Positions 32,323 through 41,103 of a stretch of DNA of 51,198 nt are shown here, one piece after another. A program made the translations under genes and the position numbers. Each line of letters begins with the position of its first letter. Position 1 is the stretch's first letter. The stretch covers positions 1 to 51,198 of the forward strand of contig SFFV01000016.1 in assembly GCA_004557735.1 (NCBI GenBank), in the 5' to 3' direction. Under the pieces are notes generated by a model. That model had not been told where the DNA came from, did no database searches, and saw only the letters and a program-made list of their open reading frames with translations. This DNA comes from Clostridiales bacterium. GTDB lineage: Bacteria; Bacillota; Clostridia; Oscillospirales; Oscillospiraceae.

Positions 32323-33714
32323 ATGCTCTTTTCCGGTATCCCGTTCCTCTTTTACTTTCTCCCGTGCGTGCTGCTCGTCTATTTCGCCGTGCCGCAAAAG
32401 GGGAGAAACGCCGTTCTGCTCGCTGCCAGCCTCTTTTTCTACGGCTGGGGCGAGCCGAAATTCCTGCTCTTCATGGTGTTTTCCATCGTACAGGGGTATC
32501 TCTTCGCGCGCCTCATCGAGCGGGGGAGAAGGAAAAAACTCTTCCTCGCGCTTTCTCTTGCCGTGAGCTTCGCGCTGCTTGGGTACTGCAAGTATGCGGA
32601 CTTCTTTATCGAAAACGTGAACGCCGTGACGGGGCTTTCGCTTCCGCTTTTGAAGATCGCCCTGCCGATCGGCATCAGCTTCTACACGTTCCAGATCGCC
32701 GGCTACGAGATCGACGTCTATCGCGGCAGCGTAGCGGCGCAGCGCAATTTCATCGACTTTGCCGCATATGTCGCCATGTTCCCGCAGCTTATCGCAGGCC
32801 CCATCGTGCGCTACCGCGATATTGCCCGCCAGCTTAAGGAGCGGACGCACTCGCTCGAGACCGCGGCGTCGGGCGCTTCGCGCTTCGCCGTCGGGCTGGG
32901 GAAAAAGGTGCTCGTCGCAAACGTCCTCGCGCAGCTCGTGTCCGCGTACAAGGCCTCCGCGGAGCAGACGGCGCTGTATGCCTGGCTGTACGCGATCGCG
33001 TTTACGCTTCAGATCTATTTCGACTTTTCCGGTTACAGCGATATGGCCATCGGGCTGGGGCGCATCTTCGGCTTCACATTCCCGGAAAACTTCCGCTATC
33101 CGTATATCGCAAAGAGCATCACGGAGTTCTGGCGGCGCTGGCACATGTCGCTCGGCACATGGTTCCGGGATTATCTCTATATCCCGCTCGGCGGCAGCCG
33201 GTGCTCCCGCGCCCGGCACATTTTCAACATCCTCGTCGTCTGGATGGCGACCGGCTTCTGGCACGGCGCGGCGTGGAATTTTATTTTCTGGGGGCTTTTC
33301 TATGCGGTGCTTCTTATGGCGGAGAAATTCTTCCTCCTTCCGGCGCTGCAAAAGGGAAGGCTGCTGCCGCACGTCTATGTGCTCCTTGCCGTGACGCTCG
33401 GCTTTGTACTCTTTGACGCGGCGTCTCTGCGCGGCGCTCTGCGCCAGCTCGGTCTCCTCTTTGGCGTGGGGGCGGTCCCGGGACCGGGGACGGAAGCGCT
33501 CTATATGCTCCGCAGCTACGGCGCGGTGCTCGCGCTCGCCGTGCTCGGCGCAACACCGCTTCCGGCAATGCTTTTGCAAGAGGCGCGCAAGGCAAAGCCT
33601 CTCGCGCCGGTGTTCACGGTGGCCGAACCGCTCTGCACGCTCGCGCTGCTGGCGCTCTGCACCGCGTTTCTGGTGGACGGATCGTTCAATCCGTTCCTCT
33701 ATTTCCGGTTTTGA
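32323..33714 (+). CDS. MBOAT family O-acyltransferase, second copy
   Basis: A 463-aa membrane-bound O-acyltransferase paralogous to the gene at 27101. It contains YGWGEPKFLLFMVFS near the N-terminus, IYFDFSGYSDMAIGLGRIFGF, FWRRWHMSLGTWFRDYLYIP with H274, and TGFWHGAAWNFIFWG with the catalytic-type H314. It has about eleven membrane segments. It is closer than the first copy to the canonical AlgI pattern (GTWFRDYLYIPLGGSR). Its DHHW partner follows after 11 nt. Presence of two distinct pairs suggests two acyl groups, two glycan positions or two polymers. Confidence 0.95.
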   Translation: MLFSGIPFLFYFLPCVLLVYFAVPQKGRNAVLLAASLFFYGWGEPKFLLFMVFSIVQGYLFARLIERGRRKKLFLALSLAVSFALLGYCKYADFFIENVNAVTGLSLPLLKIALPIGISFYTFQIAGYEIDVYRGSVAAQRNFIDFAAYVAMFPQLIAGPIVRYRDIARQLKERTHSLETAASGASRFAVGLGKKVLVANVLAQLVSAYKASAEQTALYAWLYAIAFTLQIYFDFSGYSDMAIGLGRIFGFTFPENFRYPYIAKSITEFWRRWHMSLGTWFRDYLYIPLGGSRCSRARHIFNILVVWMATGFWHGAAWNFIFWGLFYAVLLMAEKFFLLPALQKGRLLPHVYVLLAVTLGFVLFDAASLRGALRQLGLLFGVGAVPGPGTEALYMLRSYGAVLALAVLGATPLPAMLLQEARKAKPLAPVFTVAEPLCTLALLALCTAFLVDGSFNPFLYFRF

Positions 33715-33725
33715 GGAGGCGCGGC

Positions 33726-34826
33726 ATGAAGAAAATCAAGAACATTCTCACGCTTGCGCTCTCCGCGCTTTTCCTTGCGGGCTTTCTGCTCGCAGCGCTC
33801 CTGACGCCGGACAAGACCGACTCGCTCTCCGAGCGGCGCAAGCTCGCCCGGCGCCCGGCGCTGCGCGCTTCGGCGGTGGCGGACGGAACGTATATGACGG
33901 CGTTTGAGAAATATACGCTCGACCAGTTTCCCCTGCGGGACGGCTTCCGCGCCGTTAAGGCGTTTTTCGCCCTGAACATTCTCGGCGAGAGGGACAACGA
34001 CGGCCTATACCTTGCCGACGGGCACCTGTCCAGGCTCGACTATGCCACGAATACGGAGCTTGTCCGCCACGCGGCGGAGCGGTTCTCCGCCGTGTATGAA
34101 GCGTTCTTTGCCGGAACCGACGCGAATGTTTACTATACCGTCGTGCCGGACAAAAACTATTTCCTCGCCGGGAAAAACGGCTATCCCGTTATGGACTATG
34201 CCGCGCTTGCCGATACGCTGCGCGGGGGGATGCCGTATGCGGAGTATATCGACATTTTCGGAACTCTTTCACTCGATAAGTACTACCGCACCGACGCCCA
34301 CTGGCGGCAGGAGGAGCTTGGCGAAACGGCGGCGACGATCGCCGCGGCGATGGGAGCTTCGCTTCCGGCGGAATATGAGAGCGTGGATACGCTTGTGCCG
34401 TTCCGCGGCGTGTACGCCGGGCAGTACGCCCTTCCCGTCGAACCGGACGCGCTGTGTTATCTTACCAACGACACGATACGCGCCCTTCGCGTGTACGATT
34501 ATGAGACTTCCGCGGAGATCCCGGTCTATGATCCCGCCCTCGCCGCAGGACGCGACGGATACGAAATGTTTCTCGGCGGGACGAAAGCGCTGCTCACGGT
34601 TGAAAACCCCGGCGCCGAAACGGACCGGGAGCTGGTGATCTTCCGCGATTCGTTCGGCAGCAGCATTGCCCCGCTGCTCGCGCAGGGCTATGCCAAGGTC
34701 ACGGTCGTGGATATCCGCTATATGGCAAGCGCCCTCGTCGGGCAGTTCGTGGATCTTACGGCGGCGGACGACGTGCTGTTTCTTTACAGCACCTCGGTCC
34801 TCAACCACAGCGAAACGATCCAGTAA
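33726..34826 (+). CDS. DHHW family O-acetyltransferase partner, second copy
   Basis: A 366-aa extracytoplasmic protein with an N-terminal hydrophobic anchor (about 5-25). It carries YYRTDAHWRQ with D190 and H192, and IFRDSFGSS with S309, the SGNH-type catalytic set of DHHW/AlgX-like enzymes. An YYTVVPDKNYFLAGKNGYP stretch matches the same family. It lacks the extra C-terminal domain of the first copy (80 residues shorter). It is the likely acyl-transferring partner of the MBOAT protein encoded 11 nt upstream. GAGGAGG precedes the chosen ATG at 33726; an earlier in-frame codon at 33711 overlaps that site. Confidence 0.88.
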   Translation: MKKIKNILTLALSALFLAGFLLAALLTPDKTDSLSERRKLARRPALRASAVADGTYMTAFEKYTLDQFPLRDGFRAVKAFFALNILGERDNDGLYLADGHLSRLDYATNTELVRHAAERFSAVYEAFFAGTDANVYYTVVPDKNYFLAGKNGYPVMDYAALADTLRGGMPYAEYIDIFGTLSLDKYYRTDAHWRQEELGETAATIAAAMGASLPAEYESVDTLVPFRGVYAGQYALPVEPDALCYLTNDTIRALRVYDYETSAEIPVYDPALAAGRDGYEMFLGGTKALLTVENPGAETDRELVIFRDSFGSSIAPLLAQGYAKVTVVDIRYMASALVGQFVDLTAADDVLFLYSTSVLNHSETIQ

Positions 34827-34838
34827 TTGAACATGAAG

Positions 34839-34879
34839 AAAGAGAGCATTGCAGTTCAAAACCTGCAATGCTCTCTTTT
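34839..34879. terminator. Bidirectional terminator
   Basis: A 16-bp perfect stem AAAGAGAGCATTGCAG / CTGCAATGCTCTCTTT around an 8-nt loop, with T-run TTTT. It lies between the convergent DHHW gene and the interrupted InlB-repeat gene. Confidence 0.9.
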
Positions 34880-34893
34880 GGCTTATTTCTTAC

Positions 34894-37029
34894 TTACTGT
34901 TGTTTTTTGCGGCGGAACAGAAGGAACAGGATCAGCAAAATGACGGCGGCGGAAATGCCGATGACCGCCGGGGCTGCGGAAGAGGTCCTGCCGCTCGCGG
35001 GAGAGGAGGGCGCGCTGTCGGCGCTTTCAGTTTTGCCGGCTTCGCTTTCGGAAACGTCGGTGCCGGGCACGTCAGAAGCGGGGGCGTTTGCCGGGATATC
35101 CGCCGGGGCAGAGACGTCCGGCGAGACCGTGATGCCGGAGGCGGGCGAAGCGCTTGCCGAGGCAGAGGGTTTGGGCGTGGCTGTCGCTTTCGGCGCTGGT
35201 GTCGGCGTGGCGGTGGGTTTCGCCGTCGGCGTCGGTGTGGGCGCCGTCGTCGGAGTCGGCGTCGGGGTAGGAGTCGGTGTCAGCGTAGGTGTCGGAGTAG
35301 GTGTCGGAGTAGGTGTCGGAGTAGGTGTCGGGGTAGGCGTCGGCGTAGGTGTCGGGGTAGGTGTCGGAGTAGGCGTCGGAGTAGGAGTTGGTGTCGGAGT
35401 GGGCGTCGGCATTAGGGCGGCGGCGGAGATGACGATATTTCCGGTGATCGCCGCGGCGGGGATCGTCAGAATGCCGGTCGCGGGATCATAGGAATACTTC
35501 CCGCTGCCGAGCACCGTGCCGCCAATAGAAATATTCCGAAGCGTGATCGGGTAGGCATAGCCTTCCGCGGGGGCGAGCTTCACAGAGTAATCCGCGTCCG
35601 CCTGCGTGTTCGTTTTGCCGGAGAAGGTGCAGCCGTTAAGATCGAACGCCACGGTGTAAACGCCCTCAGGGGCGTCGGCCCATTGCGCGGTAAGCGTCAC
35701 GTTTCCGCGGACTCTCAGGCTGGAGGCGATCTTCTCACCGCCGCACCATTCGGCAAAGACCTTGCCGTCCGGCGGCGTAAAGGTACACTCCGGCGCACGG
35801 AAGTAGGCATAGGGCGTTGCGGATGACTTTTCATAGTCATAACCGTCCCTGTGCGGGAAAACCAGCATCGGCGTCTGCGTGCCGGTACCGCCGTTGGGAT
35901 CGAACGTCACGGTATACGGGTGGATGCGGGGAATGGTCTTGATGCGGATATCGCCCGTGACATATTTTCCGGGGATCGTGATCTCGCCGGTGGCGCAGTT
36001 GAGCGTGTAGTTTGCCAAGTTGAGCACCTCATCACCGATGGTCACATAGGTATAGGAGGTGTAGCTCCCCATCGCCGCGTGGTAGGGCAGCTCATAGCCC
36101 TCGTCCGGGACGAGTCTTGCGAAGTAATCCTGTCCCTTCTTGGCGTATTTTTCGCCGATGATGCTCGATCTGATGGCGGTGACGAGAACGGAATCCTCAT
36201 CCGCGGCCTTTTCCCACTGCGCGTAGACCACGGTATCGCCGTAGACCTTATTGGCAAAATCAAACGGATCGGAATCCGCCTCCGGCCCGACTGTCCAGCC
36301 GGAGAACGTGTAAGCGCTGTCCACGGCCTTGGGTGTCAGTTTCGGCATGCTTACGGAATCGTCGTGGAAGAGACCGGAGGTAAAGCACAGCACGTCGGCG
36401 GGACGAGTCTCCGGCGTGAATTCCTGCCCGTTGGCGCTGAAGGTGACGTAAAAAAGCCTTGTGGTCGTCGAATAACCGGCCGCGCCGCGGTTGACAGTCA
36501 CGGGACGGATGTATTTCCCGTCGATGTAGAGGTCGTACTCGCCCGGCTTCGTGCGCTCACAGACGTAATCGGTGCAGTTCCCGTCGGTGCCGGAGGCCTT
36601 CAGCGTATATACGACGCTGCCGGCCCTGTCGCGGTACTCCACAAGGGCGCCGGCATAAGGCTTGCCGCGGAGAGAGACCTTTTAGTGCATTTCGGCGTAC
36701 TGGTACCACACGGCGCGCAGCGTCATGCTGCTCTCCACGGTGTCTTTGGCAAAATTCCATGCGTCCGAGGAGGCGTCGGAAAGGGGGTGCGCCGTCCAAT
36801 GGACGAAGTAGTATTTGCCGTCCTCGCAGCCCGGCGCCGGGGATTCGGGCGCAGTGATCTTGCTGCCCTTCGGCACGGTGACGCTTGCCGGAGCCGCGCC
36901 GCCGTGGCCGCCCATATCGAACGTGACGGTGACCATCGTTTCTTCTCCGCCCTCCGCCGCAGCGGAATACGGCAGCAGCGTGAAGCAGAGCGTAAGTACA
37001 AGAAGCAGGCTGAACAGACGTTTTTTCAT
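34894..37029 (-). pseudogene. Secreted InlB-repeat surface protein interrupted by an in-frame TAA
   Basis: Reading from the ATG at 37029 (after GAGAGGGA), a signal peptide MKKRLFSLLLVLTLCFTLLP is followed by an InlB/Listeria-Bacteroides-type repeat (VTVTFDMGGHGG ... LRAVWYQYAEMH). A TAA at 36684-36682 then stops translation after 115 codons. The same frame continues without another stop for 596 codons: KVSLRGKPYAG, further repeats (YTVTFDPNGGTGTQ, VYTVAFDLNGCTFSG), a long Pro-Thr spacer, and a C-terminal membrane helix (AVILLILFLLFRRKKQQ). It is therefore one 712-codon gene split by one nonsense codon. A TAC or TAT (Tyr) to TAA change would explain it. An internal ATG at 36642 has no signal peptide, so re-initiation would not give a surface protein. 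Confidence 0.85.
35284..35409 (-). repeat. Pro-Thr coding tandem hexanucleotide repeat
   Basis: Tandem 6- and 12-bp units of the type GTCGGAGTAGGT (plus strand) encode about 21 uninterrupted Pro-Thr dipeptides. More degenerate PT/AT units continue to about 35200. The array forms the wall-spanning stalk of the InlB-repeat protein and is prone to slippage; whole units change length without changing frame. Confidence 0.9.
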
Positions 37030-37146
37030 GTCATTCCCTCTCTCTAAAGCTACGGACAGATTGCGGCTTCGCACAAAGTATATGCGCGGCTTGGCACATG
37101 CACCATGCAAGCATAGGATACCATATATGCCGCCCATCTGCAAGAA

Positions 37147-37180
37147 CAAAAAAACGGCGCACGGATGCTTCCGTGCGCCG
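37147..37180 (-). terminator. Terminator of the GT14-like operon
   Basis: On the minus strand an 11-bp perfect stem CGGCGCACGGA / TCCGTGCGCCG with a 4-nt loop is followed by TTTTTTTG. It begins 9 nt after the stop of the second GT14-like gene. Confidence 0.9.
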
Positions 37181-37189
37181 GAGAGAAAA

Positions 37190-38071
37190 TTATCCGAAAC
37201 GGTCAAAGAGCGCGTCAACGACGCCGGGGCTCGTGCGGTAATCAAACTTCCGCGCGAAGAGCGCCGTTTCCGGTGCGGCGAGAAGCTCATCGAGGTCGCC
37301 GTCCGTGAATGTGTAGGGATTGCCGCGCTGCCAGTCGATGTACCGGAGACAGCTCGCGTAGTCGTTCTCAAACGCGTGCTCCGGCAGCGTATCGCGGAAG
37401 GGGGAGTTTACGATCTCCGTCTGGACGAACATTTCGTCCGGACAGTAGGTATCGGAGAAAAACTCACGGATCTCGCTCTCTTTTTCGAGCAGATACTGTG
37501 CGAGCGCGTGCGTGATGCTGAACCACTGCGCGCCCTTCTGAAAAACGAAGCCGTCCGGCCGCCGCCGCGTCCGGTCTACGCCGAAGCCGAGCTGCAGCGC
37601 GGCGGAGAGATTGCGCAGCGTCCGGCGCACGGCGGGTTTTCGGATGTTATAGCGCTGCAGGGGGTAGTAAAACCGGACGCGGTAGAGATCGGTGCGGGAA
37701 ATCTCCGGCGAGAGAAAGCTTACATAGTTTCTCCCGGGCGCACGGGTAAAATAGTTTTCAATGTACGCGCGCGTTTTGACCGGCACGTCCACGCCGGAGA
37801 GAAGATGGTAGTAGTCATACCCGCCCGGCACAGCGGCGCGGAGAAGCTCCAGCTCCGCCTCGACCATGGCAAAATGGCCCCACGAAATGCGGTGGCGCGG
37901 TACGAACGTGACACGCGACTTTTTGGGCACGGCACGAAAACGCTCGGGATCGAACGCCGCCTTGGCGTCTGCATGAATATAAAAATCGGCGTTTTCGCTG
38001 TCGAGAAAGCGCAGCTGCTTTTCGAGGATCTCAAAATTCCCGTGTGTGAGAATGAGCCATGCGTGTCTCAA
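37190..38071 (-). CDS. GT14-like (core-2/I-branching type) glycosyltransferase, copy 2
   Basis: A 293-aa glycosyltransferase of the bacterial beta-1,6-N-acetylglucosaminyltransferase-like GT14 group. It begins RHAWLILTHGNFEILEKQL and includes SENADFYIHADAK, ISWGHFAMVEAELELLRAA, YDYYHLLSGVDVPVKT, QKGAQWFSITHALAQYL, YCPDEMFVQTEIVNSPF and LRYIDWQRGNPYTF. Family members transfer a sugar onto surface glycans; the sugar and acceptor are unknown here. The start codon is a TTG (38071) overlapping the TGA stop of the upstream paralogue as TTGA, with GGAGAGGAGG about 8 nt upstream. A strong terminator follows. Confidence 0.87.
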   Translation of the reverse strand: MRHAWLILTHGNFEILEKQLRFLDSENADFYIHADAKAAFDPERFRAVPKKSRVTFVPRHRISWGHFAMVEAELELLRAAVPGGYDYYHLLSGVDVPVKTRAYIENYFTRAPGRNYVSFLSPEISRTDLYRVRFYYPLQRYNIRKPAVRRTLRNLSAALQLGFGVDRTRRRPDGFVFQKGAQWFSITHALAQYLLEKESEIREFFSDTYCPDEMFVQTEIVNSPFRDTLPEHAFENDYASCLRYIDWQRGNPYTFTDGDLDELLAAPETALFARKFDYRTSPGVVDALFDRFG

Positions 38072-38967
38072 TCGGAAGCCTCCTCTCCGAAACGCGCAAA
38101 CAGCCGGTCTACGACCTCGGCATTTGTGCGGTAGTCAAATTTGCGGGCGAAAAGGTACTCCGGCGGCGTGGCGATAAGCTCGCTGTAATCCTCGTTGCGG
38201 AAGGAGTACGGCTTGCCGCGCTGCCAGTCAATATAGCGCAGGCAGGTTTTGTGGTCGTCGCCGAAGTAGTCGGAGGGAAGCGTATCCCGGAACGGAGAGT
38301 TGACGACGAGCGTCTGCAAAAAGATCTCGTCGGCGCAGAAGGTGCTGTGGTATCGCTCGCGCAGCCAGTTTTCCTGCGAAAGAACGTACGTTGCGAGCGC
38401 GTGCGTGATGCTGAACCAATTGGCACCCTTTTGGAACACATAGCCCTCCGGGTCTTTTTTTGTCCGGTCGACAAACGGACGCTGCAGAAGCTCTCCCGTG
38501 CGGCGCAGCGCAAGGCGTATGATGCGGTTTTGCAGATTCCACCGCTGGAGCGGGTAATAGAATTTCACGCGGTCACGGTGATCGCGGATGATCTCTTTGT
38601 GCTGGAAATGAACAAAGTTTGTTCCGGGTTGCACGGAGGAAAAGTAATTTTCGATGTATTGCCGTGTTTTGACCGGCACATCCACGCCGGAGAGAAGATG
38701 GTAATAGTCGTACCCGCCCGGAACGGCGGCGCACAGCAGACGCAGCTCGCAGTCGACCTGAGAAAAATGCCCCCAGGAGATCGGTTTGCGGTCAAGGAAC
38801 GTAACACGCGATTTTCGGGGGATCGAGCGGACATGTGCAAAGTCAAAATCCTTGACCCGTGCGTCCACATGGATGAAAAAATCGGCGTTTTCGCTGTCGA
38901 GAAAGCGCAGCTGCTTTTCAAGAATTTCAAAGTTTCCGTGCGTAATGATAAGCCATGCGTGGCGCAT
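38068..38967 (-). CDS. GT14-like glycosyltransferase, copy 1
   Basis: A 299-aa paralogue of the next gene, sharing long identical blocks (EILEKQLRFLDSENADF, PGGYDYYHLLSGVDVPVKT, NSPFRDTLP). It has the same motif order: ISWGHFSQVDCELRLL, FQKGANWFSITHALATYV, FCADEIFLQTLVVNSPF and RYIDWQRGKPYSF. The start is the ATG at 38967 after AAAGGGGTG; codons further upstream lie beyond the promoter's start point. It is first in a two-gene operon. The two copies differ most in the middle region (about 110-170), so they may use different acceptors. Tandem duplication is the simplest origin. Confidence 0.87.
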   Translation of the reverse strand: MRHAWLIITHGNFEILEKQLRFLDSENADFFIHVDARVKDFDFAHVRSIPRKSRVTFLDRKPISWGHFSQVDCELRLLCAAVPGGYDYYHLLSGVDVPVKTRQYIENYFSSVQPGTNFVHFQHKEIIRDHRDRVKFYYPLQRWNLQNRIIRLALRRTGELLQRPFVDRTKKDPEGYVFQKGANWFSITHALATYVLSQENWLRERYHSTFCADEIFLQTLVVNSPFRDTLPSDYFGDDHKTCLRYIDWQRGKPYSFRNEDYSELIATPPEYLFARKFDYRTNAEVVDRLFARFGEEASD

Positions 38968-38992
38968 GAAAAACACCCCTTTCGGCGCTTTC

Positions 38993-39021
38993 ATTATACG
39001 GAGCATCGGCGGGAAAGTCAA
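38993..39021 (-). promoter_or_regulatory. Promoter of the GT14-like operon
   Basis: On the minus strand TTGACT (39021-39016) and TATAAT (38998-38993) with a 17-nt spacer. Confidence 0.8.
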
Positions 39022-39053
39022 TCGGCTCGCCCGTGCAGAAGGGGAGAAGCGCA

Positions 39054-39082
39054 TTGACATTCCACGCTTTACAAGATAAAAT
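39054..39082 (+). promoter_or_regulatory. Promoter of the repeat-protein gene
   Basis: TTGACA (39054-39059), a 17-nt spacer and TAAAAT (39077-39082). It is back to back with the GT14 promoter. Confidence 0.8.
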
Positions 39083-39119
39083 ATAAAAGGAATTTTATAC
39101 ACATGGGAGGAACCCCCAT

Positions 39120-41030
39120 ATGTCCAAACATACCGATACCGGCCGCGCCGGGAAAAAGCTGTGGATACTGATCCCGGTGATCGCCGTTCTCATCATTGCG
39201 GCGGCGCTGGTGTGGCTGAACTCGGTGTATGTTTACGCCGGCGGCCTCCACCGCCGCGACAGCGCGCAGATCGACCTGCGCGGCAAGAGCATTTCGGAGG
39301 AAAAGTATCTTCGTCTGCGCGAGCAGCTGCCGGACTGCAAAATATACTGGGACGTTCCCATCGGCGGCGCGGTGATCGACTGCGAGAGCACGGCCATTGT
39401 GCTCACGTCACTCACGGAGAAGGACGTCGCCCGTCTGGCGTTTTTCCCCGCGCTCGCGGAGCTCGATCTTACGGCGGCGGATGTGTCCCCGGCGCTTTTT
39501 GACGCGGTTCACGCGGCATATCCGGCGCTTTCGGTGCGCTGGAGCATCCCCATCGGCGCGAGCCGGTATCCCTCGGATGCCGGGAGCATTGTGCTGACAG
39601 ATTTTGACGCCTCCGAGCTGCCGCTTTTTGATTATTTCACGGCGCTGCGCGCCGCCGACGCGAGAGATTGCACATGCTACGACGCCCTTCTCGCCCTGCG
39701 GGAGAAATACCCGGCGCTCGAACTGGAGTGGCAGGTGCCGCTCGGCAGCACGGAGTATCTCGACAGCGCCTCGGAGATCGCCGTGGACGATATCTCCATC
39801 ACACCGGATGCGCTGCGCGGGGCGCTGCGGTATCTTCCGGCGGTGCAGACCGTGTCGTTCCCCGCGTGCCCGTGGAGCGAAGCGGAAAAGGACGCGCTGC
39901 GCGCCGAGTTCCCCGGCGTCGTGTTTGTCTGGCCGGAGGAGATCCTCGGCGATACTTACCCGAGCGATACCGCGGAGCTGAGCTTTGCCGGACGCACGAT
40001 TTCCGAAGCGGATGTTGCGGAGCTTTCCGAAAAACTCGCCGCGCTGCCGAAGCTCACGCGCGTCGATCTCACCGGTACCGGCGTGACGGTCGAGCAGATG
40101 ACGCCGGTCTGCGAGAAGTATCCGGCGGTCGATTTTGTATTCACGTTCGAGCTTTACGGCGTGCCGATCAGCACCGAGGACACGCTCCTCGACTTTACCG
40201 GCATCGAGATGGAATCCACTGAAGCGGTGGAGAGCATCCTTCCCGTGATGCACAGGCTTGAAAAGGTCGATATGTCCGACTGCGGCTTTTCCGATGAGGA
40301 AATGGACGCGCTGAATAAGAAGTACGAGAACGTGCGTTTTGTGTGGACGCTGCACATCACGCACTACAACATCCGCACAGACACCACCTATTTCCGCGCC
40401 TCCTCCCGCTATTACGGATACTTCACGAACGAAACGATCAAGAAACTCGCTTACTGCCCGGACATGATCGCGCTCGATCTCGGCCACCGGCCGATCGAGG
40501 ATCTGAGCTTCCTCTATCAGATGCCCGATCTTAAATATCTTGTCCTGCTCGACTGCCATGCACTCGATCTCTCACCGATCGCCTCGTGCGACAATCTCAT
40601 CTGGCTGGAGCTCAACCGCGCTTACGCCACCAGCATCGCCCCCCTCAAGGATTGCAAGGGCCTGCGCGATCTGAACATTACGTTCATGACGATCCTTCAG
40701 CCGGAGGACACGTTTGATACGCTGATGGAAATGACCCAGGTCGAGCGTGTGTGGTTCAGCTATGGCATCCTCACCGAGGAAGAGCAGGAAAAACTGCAGG
40801 AGGCGCACCCGGACATCGTTTACCACGGCGTGTACATCTGGGATCAGTCCAACGAGGACCCCTGGCGGTACGATCAGGATTACTACGACATGCGCGATGC
40901 TCTCGGCCACATGTTCTATATGAACGGCACTGGCATCATCCACTACAAGATCATCGACGGTGTCCGGTATCCGCTTGATCCGGAGTTTGAGGCCACAATG
41001 GACTGGGGAGAGCACGACAGAGACCGTTAA
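39120..41030 (+). CDS. Membrane-anchored protein with leucine-rich-like tandem repeats
   Basis: A 636-aa protein with a short cytoplasmic tail, one membrane helix (about 14-33) and a large outside part. Residues about 50-420 are six divergent repeats of 63-70 residues. Each has a pattern of the form (Y/F)P-x-hydrophobic-x-W-x-(V/I)P...SD...L-x-D/F...LP-x-L-x-x-VDL. The aligned aromatic residues are W78, W141, W204, W271, F341 and W409. A canonical leucine-rich-repeat-like stretch (about 440-545: IALDLGHRPIEDLSFLYQMP, LKYLVLLDCHALDLSPI) follows, then a polar C-terminal domain with many Tyr and Asp. No enzymatic motif was seen. It may bind a surface polymer or protein. It has its own promoter and a GGGAGG site. 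Confidence 0.75.
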   Translation: MSKHTDTGRAGKKLWILIPVIAVLIIAAALVWLNSVYVYAGGLHRRDSAQIDLRGKSISEEKYLRLREQLPDCKIYWDVPIGGAVIDCESTAIVLTSLTEKDVARLAFFPALAELDLTAADVSPALFDAVHAAYPALSVRWSIPIGASRYPSDAGSIVLTDFDASELPLFDYFTALRAADARDCTCYDALLALREKYPALELEWQVPLGSTEYLDSASEIAVDDISITPDALRGALRYLPAVQTVSFPACPWSEAEKDALRAEFPGVVFVWPEEILGDTYPSDTAELSFAGRTISEADVAELSEKLAALPKLTRVDLTGTGVTVEQMTPVCEKYPAVDFVFTFELYGVPISTEDTLLDFTGIEMESTEAVESILPVMHRLEKVDMSDCGFSDEEMDALNKKYENVRFVWTLHITHYNIRTDTTYFRASSRYYGYFTNETIKKLAYCPDMIALDLGHRPIEDLSFLYQMPDLKYLVLLDCHALDLSPIASCDNLIWLELNRAYATSIAPLKDCKGLRDLNITFMTILQPEDTFDTLMEMTQVERVWFSYGILTEEEQEKLQEAHPDIVYHGVYIWDQSNEDPWRYDQDYYDMRDALGHMFYMNGTGIIHYKIIDGVRYPLDPEFEATMDWGEHDRDR

Positions 41031-41074
41031 AAGACTCTTTCAGACGTTTTTCTCGCCGAAGCGTGGGATACATA

Positions 41075-41103
41075 TTGCGTTTTATGCCCTTATCTGGTAC
41101 AAT
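41075..41103 (+). promoter_or_regulatory. Promoter of the surface-glycan operon
   Basis: TTGCGT (41075-41080), a 17-nt spacer and TACAAT (41098-41103). The -10 box sits in the loop between the arms of a perfect 9-bp inverted repeat (41086-41094 and 41109-41117). Confidence 0.75.

Noticed and set aside
35200..35410. Regular short repeats that could look like a CRISPR or satellite array
   Set aside because: The units are 6/12 bp without spacers and stay in frame as Pro-Thr codons of a surface protein.
36682..36684. Programmed readthrough or recoding of the TAA
   Set aside because: TAA ends normal genes in this window, and no hairpin or special context follows; a nonsense mutation is simpler.
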